The notes under the pieces are model-generated. The model ran no database searches. It was not told where the DNA came from and was given only the letters and a program-made list of their open reading frames with translations. From the NCBI GenBank assembly GCA_002314775.1, contig DCHE01000002.1, positions 588-64,587 on the forward strand: a stretch of DNA of 64,000 bases, in the 5' to 3' direction. This document shows, piece by piece, positions 7,599-16,962 of the stretch. Made by a program: the position numbers and the translations under genes. The DNA comes from Lachnospiraceae bacterium UBA1760. Its GTDB lineage: Bacteria; Bacillota; Clostridia; Lachnospirales; Lachnospiraceae. Each line of letters opens with the position of its first letter. The first letter of the stretch is position 1.

Positions 7599-8630
7599 AT
7601 GAGTATTAAATTAGTAACAAAGCTTCCTTCAAGCACTGAGATTAAGGAAATGATTCCTATGACAGATGATTTGAAGGCAATCAAATCAAAAAGAGATGAA
7701 GAGATAAAAAAGGTATTTACCGGAGAGGATGACAGATTTATCTTCATTATTGGACCTTGTTCTGCTGATAATGAGGATGCAGTTCTTGATTATCTTAACA
7801 GACTTGCAAAGGTTCAGGACAAGATTAAGGACAAGATTCTCATCATCCCACGTATCTATACTGGAAAGCCTAGAACAACAGGTATTGGCTACAAGGGAAT
7901 TCTCCACAACCCTAACCCACTTGAGGGTTCTAATATGTTAGATGGTCTCTATGCACTCAGAAAGATGCACATCAGAGCAATCAAGGAAACTGGCATGACA
8001 GCAGCTGACGAGATGCTTTACACAAACAACTGGAAATACGTTGATGATATTCTTTCCTACGTTGCTATCGGTGCTCGTTCAGTTGAGGACCAGCAGCATC
8101 GTTTTCTTGCAAGTGGTATGGATATTCCTGTAGGTATGAAGAATCCTACCTCTGGTGATTACGCTGTTATGATGAACTCATGTGTTGCAGCACAGTCAGA
8201 CCAGACCTTCCTCTACATGGATCACGAGGCACAGAGCTCTGGAAATCCTCTTACACACTGTATTCTTCGTGGTGGTTTAAATAAGCATGGCAACTCTATT
8301 CCAAACTATCACTACGATGATATCATGAGACTTGTAGAGAGCTACCAGAAATTCGATATGCTTGTTAACCCAGCTTGTATCGTTGATGCAAACCACAATA
8401 ACTCAGGCAAGAAATGGGATCAGCAGCCACGTATTGTTGAGGAGGTTCTTCTCTCAAGAAACTACAACTCTGATATCAAAAAGCTTGTAAAGGGTGTTAT
8501 GGTTGAGAGCTACATCGAAGACGGTAATCAGCCTGTTGACGGTGGATGTTACGGAAAGTCAATCACTGACCCATGTCTTGGCTGGGACAAAACTGAAAGA
8601 CTTCTTCTCGATATCGCTGATAAGCTTTAA
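7599..8630 (+). CDS. aroF: 3-deoxy-7-phosphoheptulonate (DAHP) synthase, class I
   Basis: The 343-residue enzyme condenses phosphoenolpyruvate and erythrose-4-phosphate, the first step of the shikimate pathway. It is the AroF/G/H type: IGPCSADN, PRIYTGKPRTTGIGYKG, GARSVEDQQHR, GMKNPTSGD, LRGG and DANHNNSGKK are all visible, and the length fits. I chose the ATG at 7599 because AAAGGAG (7584-7590) sits 8 nt before it; an in-frame ATG at 7578 has no such site. It is a single-gene unit on the plus strand with its own promoter, a structured leader and a strong terminator. No chorismate mutase domain is fused, and feedback specificity cannot be assigned. Confidence 0.95.
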   Translation: MSIKLVTKLPSSTEIKEMIPMTDDLKAIKSKRDEEIKKVFTGEDDRFIFIIGPCSADNEDAVLDYLNRLAKVQDKIKDKILIIPRIYTGKPRTTGIGYKGILHNPNPLEGSNMLDGLYALRKMHIRAIKETGMTAADEMLYTNNWKYVDDILSYVAIGARSVEDQQHRFLASGMDIPVGMKNPTSGDYAVMMNSCVAAQSDQTFLYMDHEAQSSGNPLTHCILRGGLNKHGNSIPNYHYDDIMRLVESYQKFDMLVNPACIVDANHNNSGKKWDQQPRIVEEVLLSRNYNSDIKKLVKGVMVESYIEDGNQPVDGGCYGKSITDPCLGWDKTERLLLDIADKL

Positions 8631-8686
8631 TATATAAATTTGAGAGCAGGATAAAACTCCTGTTCAATTCGCATAAAGAATCATAT

Positions 8687-8747
8687 AAAAAAGACATAGC
8701 TTCCATTATGATACGAGGTAATTCCTCAAGGAAGCTATGTCTTTTTT
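8687..8747. terminator. Bidirectional terminator between aroF and scpB
   Basis: The arms AAAAAAGACATAGCTTCC and GGAAGCTATGTCTTTTTT are fully complementary, with a nested GAGG/CCTC hairpin in the loop. Both strands end in a T-run, so it serves the convergent aroF and scpA-scpB transcripts. Confidence 0.92.
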
Positions 8748-8782
8748 ATTTTTTATTATAGTATTATTGTAGAATTCAGCCT

Positions 8783-9349
8783 TTAAGTTTCAACCTTAAG
8801 ATTAGCCTCCTCCATGGCCTGTTTCTTAAAGTCTTCTAATTTATCAGGTGTTATTATCGGAAGCTCATCCATAGACGATACTCCAAAGCTTCTAAGGAAA
8901 TCATCTGTTGTTCCAAAAAGAATAGGTCGCCCAATCGCATCAAGCCTTCCAACCTCGCACACAAAATTGTACTCAATGAGCTTATTTACTGCATGGCTGC
9001 AGGATACTCCTCTAATCTGCTCAATCTCCTGTCTGGTTACCGGCTGCTTGTAGGCAATGATTGACAGAGTTTCAAGCAAAACATCCGTAAGAACATGCTT
9101 CTTTGGAATATTTACAAGCTTTGACAAATGCTCATAATACTCATTCTTTGTACAAAGCTGATACTTTCCGTCAAGCTCTATAACTCGAATACCTCTGTCC
9201 TCAGCATCATACAGAGCCTTCATCTTCTCAAATGCATCCTTAATATCCTTTTTATCAACCTCAAGTGCTGCTGCAAGGTCCGCCTCTTCCACTGCCTCAC
9301 CAACAGCAAAAAGCAAAGCCTCAATACCAGCTATTAAATTTACCGCCAT
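8783..9349 (-). CDS. scpB: Segregation and condensation protein B
   Basis: The 188-residue protein is the winged-helix kleisin partner that joins ScpA and SMC in the condensin complex for chromosome compaction and segregation. Characteristic segments are IEALLFAVGEAVEEADLA at the start, the ETLSIIAYKQPVTRQEIEQI block and GRPILFGTT. It follows scpA by 10 nt, preceded by AAGGAGTATATT. The length is normal. The convergent aroF gene is separated by a two-way terminator. Confidence 0.95.
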   Translation of the reverse strand: MAVNLIAGIEALLFAVGEAVEEADLAAALEVDKKDIKDAFEKMKALYDAEDRGIRVIELDGKYQLCTKNEYYEHLSKLVNIPKKHVLTDVLLETLSIIAYKQPVTRQEIEQIRGVSCSHAVNKLIEYNFVCEVGRLDAIGRPILFGTTDDFLRSFGVSSMDELPIITPDKLEDFKKQAMEEANLKVET

Positions 9350-9359
9350 AATATACTCC

Positions 9360-10106
9360 TTACTCTAGAGAATCAATAATGATATCTCCGAATATCTCAT
9401 CCTGTCTAATAATAATTGCCCCGGTTTTCATAAGCTCAAGAATCGCAAGAAATGACATAATTATATTCATTTTTCCTCTTTTTGCCTCAAGTATAGTTCT
9501 GAAATTGATACCAGAGAGTCCCTTAAGCTGTTCTCTGATCTCGACCATCTTATCCTCGATTCTTATCTCTTCCTTTGTGATTGTTCCAAACTTACTTCTA
9601 ACAGGATCAATCTTGTCCTGGGACCTCCTCATCACCTGCTTAAATATCTCATTTAGCTTTTGAATGGTTAAATCCCCTACCAGTGTTGCCGGATCAATCT
9701 CTTCCTTGTACTCCTTTACTTCCTTCGGAATAGTCTCGGATTTATAATATGCTTTTTCGGCATCAAGCTGCATATCCTTAAGCTCATAGCTTGCATACTT
9801 ATACATCTTGTATTCAAGAAGTCTTCTGACAAGCTCTGCTCTTGGATCCTCCTCTTCCTCCTCATCCTCCTCTGGCTCAGGAAGAAGCAGCTTAGCCTTA
9901 ATCTCGATAAGTGTCGCAGCCATAACCAAAAACTCAGACATTACATCTAAGTTTTCTTCATGCATCTTCTCCACATAATCCAGATACTGCTCAGTAATCT
10001 CAACAATCGGTATATCAAAAATATTAAATTTATTCTTCTCAATTAAGTGCAGAAGAAGGTCCAGCGGACCTTCAAATACATTTAATTTCACGTCTATACT
10101 ACTCAT
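9360..10106 (-). CDS. scpA: Segregation and condensation protein A
   Basis: The 248-residue kleisin bridges the SMC heads together with ScpB. The N-terminal motif FEGPLDLLLHLIEKNKFNIF and the IYDIPIVEITEQYL-like stretch are diagnostic. An acidic run (about 95-110) precedes the helical middle, and the winged-helix end contains SFLAILELMKTG. I chose the ATG at 10106, with CAGGA a few nt upstream, over an in-frame TTG at 10124. scpB follows immediately, giving the usual scpAB pair. Confidence 0.94.
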   Translation of the reverse strand: MSSIDVKLNVFEGPLDLLLHLIEKNKFNIFDIPIVEITEQYLDYVEKMHEENLDVMSEFLVMAATLIEIKAKLLLPEPEEDEEEEEDPRAELVRRLLEYKMYKYASYELKDMQLDAEKAYYKSETIPKEVKEYKEEIDPATLVGDLTIQKLNEIFKQVMRRSQDKIDPVRSKFGTITKEEIRIEDKMVEIREQLKGLSGINFRTILEAKRGKMNIIMSFLAILELMKTGAIIIRQDEIFGDIIIDSLE

Positions 10107-10160
10107 CTTATTCCTGCCAATCAATAGCTAATACGCAAATCCCCAGTAAGCGGGCTTAAA

Positions 10161-11210
10161 TTATTTCTTTTTAACAATGTGGAGTCTTATGTACTCCATC
10201 TGTCTCTTATAATACTTTGCACTTGGATGCTTTCCGTCCTTAGAGGAGCCCTCTGGAAGATATCCATCAGCATCAGCTGTAGCTGCAGCTGAATCAAGAT
10301 ATATACAGTCGCCTCTCTCCTTAACCATCTCAAACTGAGCATCATTAAATTCCTTAACCTTTGCAAGGGTGAATACCTTGCTTGAATCAGAACAGCTCTT
10401 TGAAACAGGGATTATACTGCACACATAGATAATAGCATGCTGGTTCTTCTCAAGGATGTAATCAATAAGCTTATTCATCTCTTTTATGAAATAATCAGTG
10501 TTAGGATAACCAATCTCATTAATACCGTAAGAGATGTAGAAATACTTATACTTTGTCTGGGCAATTGCCTGCTTTACAGTAAGCTTTGCTCCATTTACCT
10601 TAATTACCTTCTTGGAATCAACCTTGCTGATACCCATTCCCTTATATGCAAATGCATTTAAATTCTTCTGTCCACCGTAAAGCTCAAGTCCCTCTGTTCT
10701 TGAATCTCCGATAAATACAGCATCATCAAAATATGCATCAGATACTGAGTCTGCATACTCAAACTTTGTAACATCAAAATAATTCTTTCCTACAACGGTC
10801 TTAACATCCGGAAGCTCTGTATCTGGAACCTCAAAGCCAGTATCCTCGTAGTTTGGTGTAATGGCAAGACTTCCATCCGCATTATAAGCATTTGCTGGAT
10901 CAGCAGAAGGTGTCTCAGTTACCTCCTCTGTCGTAACAGACTCAGGATTCTTATCAACAGTAGTTTCCTCAGTTATATCTGCCTCTGTCTTATTTGAATC
11001 TGTTTTTGTTGCTAAAGCTTCTGTATCCTCCTCATCATTCTTATCCGCATCAGTTGCAGTTGCTTCATTCTTAACCTTAGGTGAAAAAGGAGTACCCTTT
11101 TTAAAATTACTGTAAACAAGAACAACCACCACAAGTGATATCAAGAGACATAATGAAAATGTCAAAACTGACACAGCTCCTATTCCATCGACTCTTTTAC
11201 TTTCTCCCAT
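10161..11210 (-). CDS. Membrane-anchored SGNH/GDSL-family hydrolase
   Basis: The 349-residue protein has an N-terminal membrane helix (about 11-33), a 100-residue Thr/Glu/Asp-rich spacer, and an extracellular SGNH hydrolase domain. The nucleophile is Ser170 in GDSRTEG, the block II glycine falls in YKGMG, the block III region is SYGINEIG, and the catalytic Asp325 and His328 are in DGKHPS close to the C-terminus. Such proteins usually remove or transfer acyl groups on cell-envelope polymers, but the substrate cannot be inferred. GAGGTATGAAAA precedes the ATG. It lies just downstream of gpsA and upstream of scpA, all on the minus strand. Confidence 0.85.
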   Translation of the reverse strand: MGESKRVDGIGAVSVLTFSLCLLISLVVVVLVYSNFKKGTPFSPKVKNEATATDADKNDEEDTEALATKTDSNKTEADITEETTVDKNPESVTTEEVTETPSADPANAYNADGSLAITPNYEDTGFEVPDTELPDVKTVVGKNYFDVTKFEYADSVSDAYFDDAVFIGDSRTEGLELYGGQKNLNAFAYKGMGISKVDSKKVIKVNGAKLTVKQAIAQTKYKYFYISYGINEIGYPNTDYFIKEMNKLIDYILEKNQHAIIYVCSIIPVSKSCSDSSKVFTLAKVKEFNDAQFEMVKERGDCIYLDSAAATADADGYLPEGSSKDGKHPSAKYYKRQMEYIRLHIVKKK

Positions 11211-11220
11211 TTTTCATACC

Positions 11221-12231
11221 TCACTCTTCCCACGAAAGGCCAATCACTTCTTGAGTTCTATCCCTATTGAGAAGTGCTCTGACTGCATCCTTAGCTGGAT
11301 AGCCATCAAACAAAATTCTGTTAACGAACTCAACAATAGGCATCGAAACATTGTATTTCTTCGCAAGAGCAAGCGCAGCCTTTGCCGAATACACACCCTC
11401 AACAACCATCTTAACCTCATTCATCGCTTCCTGATAGCTCATACCCTGGCCGATTAAGAATCCGGCCTTTCTATTACGGCTATGCTGCGATGCACAGGTA
11501 ACTATAAGGTCTCCAATTCCTGAAAGACCTGAAAATGTTTCAGCATGGCATCCCATTTCCACACCAAGCTTCTTCATCTCAACAATTCCTCTTGTAATTA
11601 AAGCCGCCTTAGTGTTATCTCCACAGCCAAGACCATCTGCCATACCTGCAGCAAGGGCGATAACATTCTTAAGTGAGCCGCCAAGCTCAATACCCTTAAT
11701 ATCAGGGCTTATATAAACTCTGAAGAAATCAGCCATAAAGACATCCTGAACAAGCATAGCTGTAACCTTATCCTTGGCTCCAACAACAACTGTAGTTGGC
11801 ATCATCTTACCAACCTCCTCAGCGTGGCTTGGACCAGAAAGCGCTACAACGTTCGCAGCTGGAATCTCCTCCTCAATTATCTCTGTAAGAGTCATAAGAG
11901 TAGTCTCCTCGATACCCTTTGCAACACTTACTATTATCTGATTCTCCTCAAAATACTCTGCAACCTTCTTTGAAGTTCCTCTTACAAATGGTGAAGGGAC
12001 TGCCATAACAAGAAGCTTTGCCTCCTTAACTGCAAGCTCAAGATCTGTTGTAAAGGTTACAGTGCCTGGAAGAATTACTCCCGGCAGTTTAGTTTTATGC
12101 TCACAATAGGTGTTGAGCATATTAATCTCTTCAGGGTCAATAGACCATACTGTAACTTCATGATTATTGACTGTTAAAAGCTTTGCAAGAGCTATACCCC
12201 AGCTACCTGCACCTAAAACACTAACTTTCAT
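11221..12231 (-). CDS. gpsA: NAD(P)-dependent glycerol-3-phosphate dehydrogenase
   Basis: The 336-residue enzyme makes glycerol-3-phosphate from dihydroxyacetone phosphate for phospholipid synthesis. The Rossmann motif VLGAGSWGIALAKLL opens the protein, and VALSGPSHAEEV, the catalytic-lysine segment ELGGSLKNVIALAAG and TFSGLSGIGDLIVTC follow in the family order. GGAGGTTTTTGA precedes the start. It lies directly after plsY, whose product uses glycerol-3-phosphate, so the pair is functionally coherent: GpsA supplies the substrate that PlsY acylates. Confidence 0.97.
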   Translation of the reverse strand: MKVSVLGAGSWGIALAKLLTVNNHEVTVWSIDPEEINMLNTYCEHKTKLPGVILPGTVTFTTDLELAVKEAKLLVMAVPSPFVRGTSKKVAEYFEENQIIVSVAKGIEETTLMTLTEIIEEEIPAANVVALSGPSHAEEVGKMMPTTVVVGAKDKVTAMLVQDVFMADFFRVYISPDIKGIELGGSLKNVIALAAGMADGLGCGDNTKAALITRGIVEMKKLGVEMGCHAETFSGLSGIGDLIVTCASQHSRNRKAGFLIGQGMSYQEAMNEVKMVVEGVYSAKAALALAKKYNVSMPIVEFVNRILFDGYPAKDAVRALLNRDRTQEVIGLSWEE

Positions 12232-12244
12232 TCAAAAACCTCCA

Positions 12245-12913
12245 TTACTGTGCAATGCCAGCCTTTTTAAAGCTTAGTTTATTCTCCTCATGCTTAATTA
12301 ATCTGACAATGTTTGTTCTATGTTTTGTTATTGAAATAATTGCGATTAATACAATTATCACAGTACTTTCAATTATTGCATTATCGTCCACGCCTGGAGC
12401 AAAGCAGAATCTTCCTGCAAGAGCTGAAATAATATAAAATGCCGAAAATTCAACCATAAGTAAAATCGAACCAAGTGACACATACCTTGTAAGTGCAACG
12501 ATTAATATAAAAAGTGCCAGTAAAACTACTATCATAAGCGGATCAAGAATTCCGACTACTGTACCAGCAGTTGTGGCAACTCCCTTTCCTCCCTTGAATT
12601 TAAGGTAAAATGGAAATACATGTCCAACCACCGCTCCAATTCCAACATAAAGAACGAAAAGAAGATATGTGTTTGGATAGCTTCCTATAAATACAAACCT
12701 TGCTATAAGACATGGAATGAAGGATTTGCAGAAATCACCGATAAATACTACAAGTCCTGCCTTCTTTCCAAGAACTCTGAGTGCATTTGTAGTACCTGAG
12801 TTACCACTTCCATGCTGTCTTATATCAACGCCCTTTATTTTTCCATATATTACTCCTGTTTCAAGAATACCACAGAGGTATCCACACAGAAAACACAGAA
12901 TCCTAGCTAACAT
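12245..12913 (-). CDS. plsY: Glycerol-3-phosphate acyltransferase (acyl-phosphate dependent)
   Basis: The 222-residue polytopic membrane enzyme acylates glycerol-3-phosphate with acyl-phosphate from PlsX. The three conserved cytoplasmic motifs are visible: the HGSGNSGTTNALR segment, the KFKGGKGVATTAG segment and the later membrane segments with N-rich turns. The start codon overlaps the der stop by one base (TAATG at 12911-12915), so translation is probably coupled. gpsA follows after 13 nt. Confidence 0.96.
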   Translation of the reverse strand: MLARILCFLCGYLCGILETGVIYGKIKGVDIRQHGSGNSGTTNALRVLGKKAGLVVFIGDFCKSFIPCLIARFVFIGSYPNTYLLFVLYVGIGAVVGHVFPFYLKFKGGKGVATTAGTVVGILDPLMIVVLLALFILIVALTRYVSLGSILLMVEFSAFYIISALAGRFCFAPGVDDNAIIESTVIIVLIAIISITKHRTNIVRLIKHEENKLSFKKAGIAQ

Positions 12914-14235
12914 TAGTCTTCTTTCCTTTCTCTGATAATGAACTTAAGCGGGGTTCCTCTGAATGAGAAAGCCTCCCTTATTTTATTCTCGATATATCTT
13001 ATATATGAGAAATGAGCAAGCTCCTTATCATTTACAAAAATTACAAATGTTGGCGGTTTAACTGAAACCTGGGTGATATAATAGAGCCTTAATCTCTTTC
13101 CCTTATCTGAAGGTGGCTGGTTAAGTGCAACTGCCTCAGCCATGATTTCATTTATAACACCAGTCTGAATTCTCATCTGATGATTCTCTACAACCGCATC
13201 TATTGTCTCAAAAAGCTTTGGAAGTCTCTGACCAGTCTTTGCAGACACAAAAAGAAGCTCTGCATATGGCATATAAGAAAGCTTGGTTCTTATATCCTGA
13301 GTGAACTTGTTCATGGTCTTATCATCCTTTTCGATAAGATCCCATTTGTTCACTATGATAATCATACCCTTGCCTCTCTCGTGGGCAATTCCGGCAATCT
13401 TTGTATCCTGGTCTGTAATTCCCTCTGCCGCATCTATTACAAGAACGCAAACATTACATTTTTCAACTGCAGCAACAGTTCTAATAATGCTATAACGCTC
13501 TATCTCTTCCTTGATTTTGCTTTTTCTTCTAAGTCCCGCAGTATCGATAAATACATACTCCGTTCCATTTCTCTTTATAACTGTGTCGACTGCATCCCTT
13601 GTAGTACCAGCAATATCTGACACAATTACTCTGTCCTCGCCAAGAAGCTTATTGATAATTGAAGATTTTCCAACATTTGGTTTACCAATAATGGCAACTC
13701 TAGGTCTTAAATCCTCCTCCTCTATCTTTGAGGAAGGGCCAAAATGAGCTGTGACATTATCAAGGAAATCTCCAAAGCCAAGCATCGAAGCAGCTGAAAC
13801 AGGATTCGGATCACCTATTCCAAGGTTGTAAAACTCATATACATCTGGCATAAACTTTTCAAAGTTATCTACCTTGTTTACGCAGAGTACAACTGGTTTT
13901 TTTGATTTTCTAAGCATCTCTGCAACCTGGTGGTCAGCATCGACAAGTCCCTGTCTTACATCTGTAACAAATACTATAACATCTGCTGTCTCGATTGCTA
14001 TCTCAGCCTGCTCACGCATGCTTCTAAGTATAATATCGCTTGATTCAGGCTCAATACCACCTGTATCAACCATTGTAAAGTTATGATCAAGCCAGGTAAC
14101 ATCTGCGTAGATTCTGTCTCTGGTTACGCCTGGTGTGTCCTGTACAATTGATATTCTATCTCCGGCAAGTGCGTTGAAAAGTGTTGATTTTCCAACATTT
14201 GGCCTGCCTACTATTGCAACTACTGGTTTTGCCAT
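12913..14235 (-). CDS. der: Ribosome-assembly GTPase Der (EngA)
   Basis: The 440-residue protein has two tandem GTPase domains and a C-terminal KH-like domain and is needed for 50S subunit maturation. The first P-loop is GRPNVGKST (7-15) with DTPGVTRDR; the second is GKPNVGKSS with [15 protein letters not shown] and NKWD specificity motifs occur in the respective domains. AGGTGATAAATT precedes the start. Its position between the DUF512 radical SAM gene and plsY-gpsA is a familiar arrangement in Clostridia. Confidence 0.97.
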   Translation of the reverse strand: MAKPVVAIVGRPNVGKSTLFNALAGDRISIVQDTPGVTRDRIYADVTWLDHNFTMVDTGGIEPESSDIILRSMREQAEIAIETADVIVFVTDVRQGLVDADHQVAEMLRKSKKPVVLCVNKVDNFEKFMPDVYEFYNLGIGDPNPVSAASMLGFGDFLDNVTAHFGPSSKIEEEDLRPRVAIIGKPNVGKSSIINKLLGEDRVIVSDIAGTTRDAVDTVIKRNGTEYVFIDTAGLRRKSKIKEEIERYSIIRTVAAVEKCNVCVLVIDAAEGITDQDTKIAGIAHERGKGMIIIVNKWDLIEKDDKTMNKFTQDIRTKLSYMPYAELLFVSAKTGQRLPKLFETIDAVVENHQMRIQTGVINEIMAEAVALNQPPSDKGKRLRLYYITQVSVKPPTFVIFVNDKELAHFSYIRYIENKIREAFSFRGTPLKFIIRERKED

Positions 14236-14245
14236 AATTTATCAC

Positions 14246-15634
14246 CTATAATCCTATTATGCTTTCTAAAATCGAATCTCCATCTGATTTTACAATAACA
14301 GTCTCTACTTGTAAAGCTTTTTGGACATCCGCAAGACTTATGTCATCTAGAAATATATCCTCATCTGCCTTAAGACAGCTTGACGGAATAAGAAGTGCAT
14401 CCCCCAAATCCTTTCCCTTTAGCTGTGCAATTATATCCTGTCCGGTAAGAAGTCCGGTCACTGTAATCTTATGACCGAAGAAATCATTTACTATTGGAAA
14501 TACATTAAACTCAATATCCGGCCTGATTTTTTTGAGCCACTCCTTCATAAATATCTGGTTATCCTTCGACAGCATTCCGCATATCATTGAAACCCTTCTG
14601 TTTTTATTTATGCTGAGCAGTCGCTTAAATCTCTTTCCTTCCTCGTTAAAGCCCTTAAAAAGGCCAAATAAACCCTTTTTTTCTTCTCTAAAGTCAATGA
14701 TATCCTGAACCGCCTGAGTGTACTCCTCATACAAAAGCCTGGTCATTCCAACGCCATTTTCTATCTGATTGTAGCCATCGTAGGTCTCCTCCTTCGGCAT
14801 TTCACGGCCTGCCACAATGTAAAACTCATCGCTGGCATGCACAAAATAAATACCATGCTCTTTATAGGCTTCCTCGGCATAGCCCTCGATAATATCTATT
14901 ACCTCGTTACAGTCAGCCTTGTCAAAAAGCTCAAGAGGATAAAGTCCCTCTCTAAACTTTGTAAGACCTACAGGAACTATGGAAAGACTCCTCATAACCG
15001 GCATATATTTCATCAGATCACTTATGGTACGTCTTAATTCATCTCCATCATTTAAGCCTTTACATAATACCACCTGGGCATTCATCGGAATCTCAGCCTC
15101 ATAAAGCTTATCAATATATGAGAGAACATTTCCGGCAAAGCGGTTGTGGAGCATCTCACATCTAAGCTCGGGATTTGTTGTATGTACTGAAATATTAATC
15201 GGTGCAAGCTTATATTTTATTATTCTGTCTATCTCCTTCTCCTTCATATTAGTCATGGTAATATAATTACCCTGAAGGAAGGATAGTCTTGAATCATCAT
15301 CCTTGAAGTAGATTGTCTCTCTCATATTAGGTGCATTCTGGTCAATGAAGCAGAAGACACATTTGTTGTAGCAGGATTTATAATCGTCCATCAAAGACTC
15401 AGCAAATAAAAGACCAAGATCAGTATCCTCGTCCTTTACGATATGGTACTGCTTTTTGCTTCCGTCCTCACTCTCTATTGTAAGGTCAACCTCTCTATCC
15501 TCAGCTATATAATGATAATCAAATATATCCTCGATTTCATTTCCATTAAGCAAAAGCAGGTATTCATTTTTTCTAATTCCAGCGTCGTATGCAGGGCTAT
15601 CCTCAACAACGTTCACAATCAGATGTTTCTTCAT
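14246..15634 (-). CDS. PDZ-radical SAM protein with DUF512 domain
   Basis: The 462-residue protein starts with a PDZ-like segment (VNVVEDSPAYDAGIRKNEYLL), followed by a radical SAM core with the cluster motif CYNKCVFC and then FIDQNAP, and a C-terminal DUF512 region. Proteins of this type are conserved beside der in Clostridia; the reaction is not established. GGAGGCTTT precedes the ATG. Der starts only 10 nt downstream. The family name is from recognition of these motifs; any role in ribosome or cofactor maturation is inferred only from context. Confidence 0.88.
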   Translation of the reverse strand: MKKHLIVNVVEDSPAYDAGIRKNEYLLLLNGNEIEDIFDYHYIAEDREVDLTIESEDGSKKQYHIVKDEDTDLGLLFAESLMDDYKSCYNKCVFCFIDQNAPNMRETIYFKDDDSRLSFLQGNYITMTNMKEKEIDRIIKYKLAPINISVHTTNPELRCEMLHNRFAGNVLSYIDKLYEAEIPMNAQVVLCKGLNDGDELRRTISDLMKYMPVMRSLSIVPVGLTKFREGLYPLELFDKADCNEVIDIIEGYAEEAYKEHGIYFVHASDEFYIVAGREMPKEETYDGYNQIENGVGMTRLLYEEYTQAVQDIIDFREEKKGLFGLFKGFNEEGKRFKRLLSINKNRRVSMICGMLSKDNQIFMKEWLKKIRPDIEFNVFPIVNDFFGHKITVTGLLTGQDIIAQLKGKDLGDALLIPSSCLKADEDIFLDDISLADVQKALQVETVIVKSDGDSILESIIGL

Positions 15635-15647
15635 AAAGCCTCCGATT

Positions 15648-15704
15648 TAAATTCTCCGATTTAAATAGCTTGATTTAAGTATCTTGATTTAAATATCTAT
15701 CTTA
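15648..15704. repeat. Imperfect 14-bp tandem repeats
   Basis: Four copies of a CTCCGATTTAAATT-like unit (later copies CTTGATTTAAGTAT and CTTGATTTAAATAT) fill the gap between pgeF and the DUF512 gene and run into the pgeF 3' end. The CTCC of the first unit forms the ribosome binding site of the DUF512 gene on the minus strand. Confidence 0.75.
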
Positions 15705-16548
15705 GCATTATTACAGCGGCAAGATTTCCTCTGTTAAATGCCGTCTTTCTGTGGGAGAACATTCTCTCACTATTCTCACCAGTACAAATTCCGGATAAGA
15801 TAATATTATCCTTTTTAAGCCCAGCCTCCATAAGAGCTATCCTGCAAGCCTCATGTAAATCGAGCTGAAATCTATCGTTTTCATTCCTGTAAAATAGAGC
15901 ATCATAATACCTTGGCTCGAAGGCACTTATGAACTCCTCGATTATCTCCTCACCAACCTCATAGCATTCCCTGCAGATTGAAGGACATATTACAGCCTTA
16001 ATATCATAAGGTTCCGAGGAAAATGTCTCGTTCATCTTAATAACAACATTTTTAGCAATCTTACCTGCTGTTCCCTTCCAGCCTGAGTGAGCTATTCCAA
16101 TAACCTTCTTTACCGGGTCGTAAAGCATTATAGGCACACAGTCAGCAACCAGGGACATAAGCGGAAGATTTTTTACATTAGTAATAAGACCGTCTGTATC
16201 TAAAATATCTGTGGGACGAATTACGCCCTTTCCAGCGTCCTCTTCTGTACATACATGTACATTTACAGTGTGAGTCTGATGGGACATAACTATTCTATTA
16301 TAGTCATAACCAATACTTCTTGCAAATCTCTTATGATTCTCGATTACATCCTCCGGGTTATCTCCCCTGGTAAATCCAAGATTCATAGTACTGTAGTGCC
16401 CCTTACTGACTCCTCCAAGTCTTGTGGAAAAACCATGCAGAATGTCCGACTCATACTTCATAAATTCTCTGAATTTAATCGAATATACACCATTTTCTAC
16501 TGTAATAACTGAATTATCATTTTTCTTAATAAAATCTTTATCAATCAT
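15697..16548 (-). CDS. pgeF: Peptidoglycan editing factor / multicopper-like laccase-domain protein
   Basis: The 283-residue protein belongs to the YfiH/PgeF family (formerly polyphenol oxidase). The metal-site residues appear in SHQTHTVNV, DGLITN, LVADCVPIMLYD and IGIAHSGWKGT, in the family order, with a later CR-ECYEVG segment. PgeF corrects misincorporated amino acids in peptidoglycan precursors in E. coli, and the same family includes enzymes with nucleoside deaminase or phosphorylase activity. AAAGGTATTT precedes the ATG. It lies downstream of yraN. Confidence 0.9.
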   Translation of the reverse strand: MIDKDFIKKNDNSVITVENGVYSIKFREFMKYESDILHGFSTRLGGVSKGHYSTMNLGFTRGDNPEDVIENHKRFARSIGYDYNRIVMSHQTHTVNVHVCTEEDAGKGVIRPTDILDTDGLITNVKNLPLMSLVADCVPIMLYDPVKKVIGIAHSGWKGTAGKIAKNVVIKMNETFSSEPYDIKAVICPSICRECYEVGEEIIEEFISAFEPRYYDALFYRNENDRFQLDLHEACRIALMEAGLKKDNIILSGICTGENSERMFSHRKTAFNRGNLAAVIMLR

Positions 16549-16569
16549 AAATACCTTTAATATATACCT

Positions 16570-16938
16570 TTATCTGATATAGCTAAATGCATCCTTTATA
16601 TGTATAATCTCATCTTCGCCATCAATTCCAATCACATCAAATCTGATATAAATTGTGTCAGGATTAATACCCATCTGATTCATATAATAGATGGCAGCCT
16701 TGCATACCTGCTTTTGCTTTGCCCTGCCTACAGCCTCAAGAGGACTGCCAGAAGCACTATTCTTCCTGTATTTAACCTCAACAAAGCAAAGCGTATCGTC
16801 CATATTATCATAGGCAATAATATCTATCTCCCCCTGCCTCACCTGATAATTCATACATTTAATGGTATAGCCTTGTTTGATAAGATAATCGGCAGCCAGC
16901 TTCTCGTAGCTTTTGCCAAGCATTCTCTTATTATCCAT
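16570..16938 (-). CDS. YraN family (UPF0102) putative nuclease-fold protein
   Basis: The 122-residue protein has the restriction-endonuclease-like fold motif of the YraN family: GKSYEKLAADYL, GEIDIIAYD and FVEVKYRKN give the Asp-(Glu-x-Lys)-type residues. The length is normal. The biochemical role is not known. It is preceded by GGGGAGATTTAG and follows rnhB after 24 nt, a common pairing in Bacillota and other groups, which suggests a nucleic-acid function but does not prove it. Confidence 0.9.
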   Translation of the reverse strand: MDNKRMLGKSYEKLAADYLIKQGYTIKCMNYQVRQGEIDIIAYDNMDDTLCFVEVKYRKNSASGSPLEAVGRAKQKQVCKAAIYYMNQMGINPDTIYIRFDVIGIDGEDEIIHIKDAFSYIR

Positions 16939-16962
16939 CTAAATCTCCCCAAATATAATGAA

